DNA of 64,000 nt, taken from positions 59,925,079 to 59,989,078 of the forward strand of contig ML679941.1 of the NCBI GenBank assembly GCA_007922225.1, written 5' to 3'. The stretch comes from Emydura subglobosa (taxonomy: Eukaryota > Chordata > Testudines > Chelidae). The translations under genes and the position numbers were made by a program. How positions within the stretch are numbered: the stretch's first letter is position 1; each line of letters starts with the position of its first letter. Shown one piece after another: positions 57,427 to 64,000 of this stretch. A model generated the notes under the pieces. That model did no database searches. It saw nothing but the letters and a program-made list of their open reading frames with translations, and had not been told where the DNA came from.

Positions 57427-58752
57427 GTAAGGTCACTAAAGCAAATGAATTTTGTGTTCCAATTTAGAAGATGTGTAACTAGAATTGATAGAATAATTCA
57501 TAGTGAATCACATGTCTGGTGGATTTTATCTGTTTGTCCTCAAATTGCACACAAACATGATTTTTCTAGAATTTGTTTACCACTCAAAATTATTTCACAA
57601 TCGCTGTGAAAAATGTTTGGTCTGTAGCTCATTCATGGGCAGTTTGTTGAGAGTATTTGACATTTGAAATTCAAGCTGTTTTGATTGGATACACAGATCA
57701 TATGATATGTTTCTGATGGATTATCATAACTCTTAAAAACAGATTTCCAGTGTGAATTCCCTTACTTATTGATTTCAAAAGCTGATATTTACTTAAAATT
57801 CGCTATTTCCTCAAACATTCTTAAAGTAAACGTTATTGGAATCATCACAGAAGGTGACACAAAAGAGACATTAGCCGGGGAAATAATTTAAAAATTCTTG
57901 CAAATATTCACAAAGGGTGAATTGGGTGAGTGTGGGGTTGATTGCAGCATCCTAATTCTTCTCTACATAACCCTAGCATATCAGTATTGCAGAAGGACAA
58001 TTTTAAATTACCCAGCTGGTGTAATCTCTTATGTCATGTAGGATCTTGTGTAGTGGATCAAAAAACAAGAGGCATTGTTATTTTTGCAGGGCATCAGATT
58101 TGATATCAGTACATGGTAGAACAACTAGAGGGGCTAGAGATTTTCATTTTATACAATAAAATGAAGCTATAGTAAAGGAAGGTACTATTATGACTGGTTG
58201 GAGTAACAGTGATTGCAGTTTAATAAGGTTTCAAGTGTCAGCTGTTGGAGGGTTTTCAGATTCAGTTGTGGGTAAACTAAACTTTTAAAAGGGAAAATTT
58301 GATAAACGGAGAAATATAGAATAGGCTGGCAGTTTTTGTTAGCAAGCGGTACCGTAGACAAAAATTAGCTAATATTAAAGAGGTGTTGGAGTAGGTGCTG
58401 AAGGAGCAGGAATATATATTGTTATGTAAAACTAAACATAGTTTCAGAACTAATGTGGATGAGTGAGATACTATTTAAGTTAATTGTGATTAAAAACAGA
58501 GCTCCATTATTTATTATTAATTATGAGGGGGGCAGGGAAGCCATTGAGCATAGTTTTTATTTATTTTAATTCACAATAGCTGGTCTCTTCAATTTTAGAT
58601 AAGTACATAGGCATGTTTAAGAGAAATATTTAATGAATTAATGTGATTCTGAATAATTGAGTGAAGATCACATATTATGGTAATTCATGGCCTGGAACAA
58701 TTTCAGTGATACATGCAACTTACTATACTGTATATAAGACGGAAATAAATAT

Positions 58753-58753
58753 G

Positions 58754-58792
<39 letters not shown>
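58753..58792. repeat. (AT)n(AG)n microsatellite
   Basis: Ten AT units directly followed by ten AG units. Confidence 0.9.
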
Positions 58793-58793
<1 letters not shown>

Positions 58794-59062
58794 TCCCATT
58801 CTGCCCTCAGATGCATATGAAACTAACATTAACCACATGGTGATGCCATTTCATTGCATGTTGTTACAATGTGGATATTTGTAATCTTTTTGTTATGCTA
58901 CTACAAAAAGCAAAATATATTTGGATTATTAAAGGGAAGATTCAGCGTGCATTTGCCAACAGAATATGGCTTTATGCATAACCCTCAGTATGCCTCAACC
59001 AACAAAGGTCACTGTATTTGAAGTTAAATCTTGCTTGAAAACAATTCAAAAGGCCAAAGTCT

Positions 59063-59125
59063 AATCTCACACTAGTGTTAAACAGAATAATTCTACTGAT
59101 TTGGCTGGAGTTATTTCAGATATAC
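59063..59125. repeat. Half of a GTGTAAAT-type palindromic repeat
   Basis: CTCACACTAGTGTTAAACAG, then CTACTGATTTGGCTGGAGTT; a diverged relative of the repeat at 21228-21304. Confidence 0.45.
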
Positions 59126-61199
59126 ATCTATGGAATTGAGAGCAGATTCGGTCCCACAGATCCTGTACTGAATGCAGATACATGGTGACTATATTCCTTA
59201 TGGGTCTCAAAGGCTTTGAAATAGTAGATAATGATTTCATAACAGAGAATAAATATCATCAGAGACAGAATATCCATATTTACAAAGTCAGCAGATTTAT
59301 TCCTGTGGGCATATGGTAAATAGTATTGTACGTGAAGCCAGGTCAGTATATTTGCATTTTCTCACTATTAAACATAACTGTTTTATTAGTTGGCTTCCGC
59401 AATGTACGCTCAAGTATGTCTATTAGCTGCTCAAATAGCTCTAAAGGATAATGGGTTGATAAACAAAAATCACCATCCAAAATAACTGTTTTTATACAGT
59501 GGTGTCAGCTGGAAGAAATTCCCAACTCCTGCGAATATACAGGGCAGTGTTTGTAAAGTGCTAGGCCAAGCATCAGTGTAATTCTGCAAACCCCTGTAAG
59601 ATTGTACCAGCTACAACACAAGGGTCCAACCTGTATAGGTTCTCAGCATTGTACCATATGTAAAAAGTAAGTTTTTACTTTGTCTGAGTTACTTGATGGT
59701 AACCTCTGAATATCAAACACTATACAATTACAGTGAGTTTCTTTTGGCCAGGTTGACACTAATGCGGATTTAGGGATAATAGGAACTGTTGCAAAGGAGT
59801 TTCTTTGTTACATGAGTATGTGTATTTCTTTCAGCAAGGAGTATAATGGTATATTAGCTATCAGTGTAGTGAGTCATGGTTATTAATGTATTGTATGGAA
59901 AAGAGAATGTTCCCTTAGGATGTGCTGAAAGGATTTATTACAAGTGGCAGCCTTGAACCCTTGGTGCACAATCTCCTACTGATGTTATATGTATCCCCCT
60001 TAAACAGCAAGGCCTGCAGGCTCATCAGAGATCACCATTTCTCTTCAAAGATTAGAGACCATAGAGGTGAATATGAGGGAATCTAAACTGGTGTGACCTA
60101 CATTCTTCCAGCCTCCTCAAAACGTAACAACTTAGACTCAAACACAGTTATGAATGTGCAGCTAACAACCCCTTTACACGCCACTGCTGAATTTGTTCCA
60201 CTGAGTCCAGTTGATCGAAGGGTCCATTTACACTGCTGCTGGGATTGTGTTTCTCGGCATAGGTAGACAGACACATGCTAGGACTGCTCAAATTAGCATG
60301 CCAAAAATAGTGTATCTAGTGGTAGCATGGGCAGCAGCTTGGGCAAGCTGATGGAGCACAGATCCGACTGGATCATCTGGATACGTATTCGGACAGTTAG
60401 TCTGGGTCACTGTCTATGCTACCCTCAGGTATAGTTTATTTGCCAAATGGCTTGATGAGAGGAATGTAGCATGAAAAGTAATGGGAGGGTCTAGTGGGTG
60501 TACAGTTAGTTGAAATAATCTGCGGGCTACTTTAATCTACAATTTTTTACACACTGAGGGGACTAGAAGACAGGTGTAAATTACACCATCTCTGAAATTC
60601 AGTGAATTTGGCCATAGAATTTTACTCACCTTCATTAGGTGCTGCTAAGAGTTCAGCTAGAGAAGGGTAGCAAAGTAGCACAATGGAGATACAGTTGCAC
60701 GGGAGGCAGGAAAGAAAGAGACAACTCTGAAAAGGGAAGGCTTTTAATTTTGCCCCACAATTTGAGAGATTTTACAGTATCATTGCTTACATTTTATATG
60801 GGTCATGAGAGGGATAGGTTAATTTCTCTTATTTTAAAATTATTGACTTTACATTTTATTGCCCCAAAATATTAGGTACACAGAATCCCCTCAACATTTT
60901 AGAGTAGTGATAATAATAATTTGCATGTATGTATTATTTTATCTTTCTGATCGGGGCTGTGTAAGCTTACAATCTTCTATAGAAAGGAAAACCTAAATAT
61001 ACACTTTAATAGTAAAACAAATGACAAATCCATTCTATGGAGCAGATCCTTAGTGGGGGTAAATTGTCATTGCTCCATAACCAAACGCAGATCTTTATAA
61101 GGTAGTCCTTGAATTACATTCAATGAAGAAATAATTGAAATGTTTATAGTATTATTTAGCCTTATTTTATGAAGTCATACAATAATTACTGTAGAAGGA

Positions 61200-61790
61200 T
61201 TGGCCCAGCTCCACAAAAGGATTTAGGTGCCCAACTTCCATTTTAGAAACTTAAGTGCAAACTTTAGGCACCATTGAGCTCCTCAAAACCCCTGTTTAGC
61301 TGCCGCCTAACTTTGGAGGTGCCTACATTTCCCTGAAGCCTGACATTTTGCTGTAAAGTCCTTTAGGTGCAGCTAATCAAATATACAACATCTCATTCTC
61401 GATGCCCAGGCACCTATATCATGCTGGAGACTCAGACCAGGAAGATGGTGGTTTAGTTCCTTCCTCTGCCTACTGCAGAGAAATAATTTGAACATGGATT
61501 TCTCACCTGTCCCATGAGTGCCCTAAGCACTGGACTATAGAACCACTCTCACGCCCTCTCTGGCCCAATGCATATTTAATTATTTACACACAGTGGAACA
61601 GCTTCAACAATAGAGACTGAAAGAGACTCCTATCAGAATATCTCATAGCCCAGTGGCACTTGCCCGAGAGAACCCATGTTCAAATCACTTCCCCTCACCA
61701 GGCAGAGCAGGGAATAGTACTGGCATCTCCCATATCCTAGAAGAGTCTCTTGACCACTGGGTTAAAGGGAGGCCGCTGCTGCTGCGTGAG
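61200..61790. mobile_element. Second, truncated copy of the tRNA-like palindromic element
   Basis: Opens TTGGCCCAGCTCCACAAAAG and GATTTAGGTGCCCAAC (compare GGGCTAATCTATAAAGAG at 53930). Holds an inverted module (61484-61542), the shared spacer TTTAATTATTTACACACAG (compare TTAATTATTTTATATAG at 55053), a forward module with GAACCCATGTTCAAATC (61645-61690), and another inverted module ending GACCACTGG (61711-61760). Confidence 0.7.
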
Positions 61791-61929
61791 CCCCCCTGGC
61801 TGTTTCGTGTGGAGCGAGGGATGTGCCACTGCCATTCTCGCAAGCAGTCAACCTCAGAAGGAACCAAAAGCCAAAGTTTATAACCGCTCTTTAGCCAACA
61901 CCAGACTCAAAAGCTCTATCTAGTTTTTT

Positions 61930-62420
61930 TCCAAGTTCACACTGTGCTTACAGGCCCCTGCTTGGTGTTCTTTGCCTCTCCCACTCTTTGTTCTTGTCTG
62001 TTCTCGGTTTCCACCGTGGGCGGCAGGTGAAGTTTCCCCTTGGGAGGCTAGCTCCCTGTCCTGCCTCTTCTGCCGGTGGCCCTGCTCGCACTCCCACCCC
62101 CAGTCCGCCCCACATCCCATCCCTGGTCCGCCACAGGCCCTACTCCTCCCTGCTGGAGGGACAGCGAGCGGGGGGGACTCACAGGAATTGAGGGATGAGG
62201 AGGAGGAGGGATGAGGAGGGATGCACCAAGCAGTGGGTGGGTTGGGGGTTCTTATGGGGAAGGGAGTGAGGGACCTAGTGAGTGGTGGGTGGGGTGGTCT
62301 CACGGAGGAAGGGATAGAGGAGAGGGGGGATGCACGCAGTGGGGACCTCTGGAGAGGGAAAGTGGAGTGGAGGAGAGAAGCAGCCAGGCTTAGCCTCCCC
62401 TGGCCTATTATACCCACTGC
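61930..62420. other. GC-rich block, purine-rich on + strand, with G-quadruplex candidate
   Basis: A C/T-rich part (61960-62150) is followed by a G/A-rich part (62160-62400), very different from the flanks. The four G-runs at 62235-62237, 62239-62241, 62244-62248 and 62256-62259 have loops of 1, 2 and 7 bases. Several long open frames here arise from composition only. It has few CpG and no recognised promoter; origin unknown, perhaps an old repeat. Confidence 0.55.
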
Positions 62421-63658
62421 TCATGGTTTACACACATGTGTACACACACACACCTCCCCACGCACACCCCTAACAGAACCCTTTGGCCACATGGTGCTAG
62501 TTTCTGGGCAGACTCTATTGGGATTTGTTTTAGTGTTGAACCTTAACTGTCTCTTACAACTATCTTAAATGAATGGCTCGCTCACACATCTGTTTGAACA
62601 AGGTTTTAACTCAACTCATAACAAGGTTTTATCCAGCTCATGACAATATGTATGAAGGTAGCTTAATTGCTAAAGGAAGGACGGTCTGGAAAACATTTAC
62701 ATCTCAGCACACTGTCTGGGGTAAGATTTTCAATATTGGTTTAATTAATAAAACAGTTACCAGTTTACTAAAAACTGCTCGCTACTTTTTTTTCCTATTT
62801 GGTGGTTCAGACACTTTTCTTACCAGACCACTGTTAGGGGTTTGCAGTTAAATGGGATTTGCACTTCTAAAATAGGTGAAGTATGGGAAGTAGATGCTAA
62901 GGAAGGTTAAACCTCAGTAGGCACTCAGAGGTTATTAATTAATGGCACTGGGCTGTTAAGAATATTTGTATTCTAGCAGTAGTATTTTGGGAAGAATCAG
63001 GCTACTTACTTTAGCTACAGTTGAGGCTCCTAAAAAATTAAACATTTACCAGTCTGCCGTGTTTGTCAATACTATAGAGTCTCCTGTTTTAAAGATAAGC
63101 AGCTACTATGCTCATCAACTATAATAGTGAATGCTGAGTTGCACTCATTGTACCAGCTATTTATATATTGGTTATGAACTAGCTTTCAATAGATTGCGGT
63201 GCTAAACAAACAGCAACTCGTTTTGTTTGTTTTTTTAATTGGCAACTCACAGTTAGAAAACACACAGGAGTGATTTATCTGATTCTGCCATTTACACTCA
63301 CTCTTGTGAAATTAAGATGGCAAATTACCAAACTCTTGTGATCACAGCTAGCATTATAACATTGCCCACTATATGTTTTACTTCCAACAAAAACACACCA
63401 AGATATTTGAAACAGCTCCCTCTGTACATATTTTTACTTCATGGGGAACAGCCCCGACAGTACTTCCAATGAAGACCTGGCAGGAAAAGAGAAATAAGAG
63501 AGCGGGGAGGTACAGGGAGAAAGATTACAGTAAACTCTTTTGGCTTATTTCACTGTTAAAACTATAGCCCAATACTTCAGTTGCCTGTTGTTTATTACCT
63601 AATATTTATTCTTGTTTTATATTTTTGTATAATTGTGATGCTGACCTAACCCTTAGCT

Positions 63659-63849
63659 CTGTAGTTTTCAAACTAGGGTATGTGAGCTCTCATGAGGGGG
63701 TATGTGAGAAAAATCCTGTAATGGTGGACAATGCATCATGTTATCCCTTACAGACCTTCCCTCCCTGTTTTCAGAGGTATATTGTGACCCTATATCAGAT
63801 GGGGATACGTGGTAAGGGGTACGCAGCCTAAAGAGTTTGAAAACCACTG
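63659..63849. mobile_element. hAT remnant (Charlie-like ends)
   Basis: Left end TGTAGTTTTCAAACTAGGG and right end GAGTTTGAAAACCACTG are inverted copies of the CAGTGGTTTTCAAAC terminus. About 190 bases and no coding content. Confidence 0.75.
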
Positions 63850-64000
63850 CCTGAGATCAAATAATCAATAAATCCCACCCAAGACAACTGCACCTCTGGG
63901 AGCTGTCAACAGAATTAAAAAAAAACAAAAACAAATATGGAATCTTTTGGAATGTCAAGTGATTAATTAAATTTTAGATGTCATCTGTGATTATCAAAGG

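Larger units (their letters stand above)
57427..64000 (+). other. NAV3: NAV3 intron, continues past the window
   Basis: Starts GTAAGG. The following exon (which in human begins with AHSENEG) was not found, so it must lie outside. Contents: a half palindromic repeat (59063-59125), an AT/AG microsatellite, a possible repeat near 60170-60430 (GCATGCCAAAAATAGTG text), a tRNA-like element copy, a G-rich block and an hAT remnant. The rest is AT-rich. Confidence 0.75.

Noticed and set aside
61920..62417. Minus-strand open frame of 165 codons in the GC-rich block
   Set aside because: Composition effect of a G/A-rich stretch; overlapping open frames exist on both strands and none resembles a protein.
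57427..64000. Next NAV3 exon in the final intron
   Set aside because: I looked for the sequence expected after the 1036-nt exon (beginning AHSENEG in human) next to an AG and did not find it.

Overview
The window looks like part of a sauropsid genome, most probably a turtle (a crocodilian is the second choice). This rests on the repeats: chicken-repeat-1 (CR1) LINE ends with their characteristic 3' termini, PIF/Harbinger transposons and their MITEs that open with a GTCTACAC-type terminus, a Penelope-like element with a GIY-YIG domain, and hAT tips. No species can be named from the sequence alone.

The only host gene I can support is NAV3 (neuron navigator 3) on the + strand. Five consecutive internal coding exons are readable: 18694-18766, 25623-25806, 42443-42511, 45626-45765 and 56391-57426. 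All have AG/GT borders and the reading phase stays consistent across every junction. Together they give 1502 nt, about 500 codons: the C-terminal half of the calponin-homology (CH) domain, a Q/H-rich linker, and a long Ser/Pro/Lys-rich region with four S-x-I-P tetrapeptides of the kind that bind EB proteins at microtubule plus ends. The first coding exons, including the start of the CH domain, and all exons after the 1036-nt exon lie outside the window, so nearly everything else here is intron.

Layout. 1-15 kb is dense in transposons: a decayed 3.1-kb CR1 on the - strand (752-3835), two roughly 4-kb two-gene Harbinger elements in opposite orientation (about 4.1-7.7 and 9.17-13.26 kb), a Harbinger MITE (13545-13816) and a Penelope 3' fragment (14269-14990). 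15-42 kb is mostly plain AT-rich intron with small palindromic repeats, MITEs, microsatellites and a CR1 3' end. 42-57 kb carries three exons, another CR1 3' end, an hAT tip pair, a segment present in three diverged copies (50.3-53.3 kb), and a large palindromic element with tRNA-like modules (53.93-55.61 kb) into which a Harbinger-type MITE has inserted. 57-64 kb is intron with a second copy of the tRNA-like element, a G-rich block and another hAT remnant.

Points most worth a second look: a symmetric 69-nt exon whose skipping would restore an NAV2-like junction, with a weak donor and a downstream RBFOX motif; two hairpins of 23-29 bp arms with a microsatellite as the loop; a set of small palindromes with different arms but the same central core; and the tRNA-like palindromic element. 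I found no evidence of a wholly new functional system.
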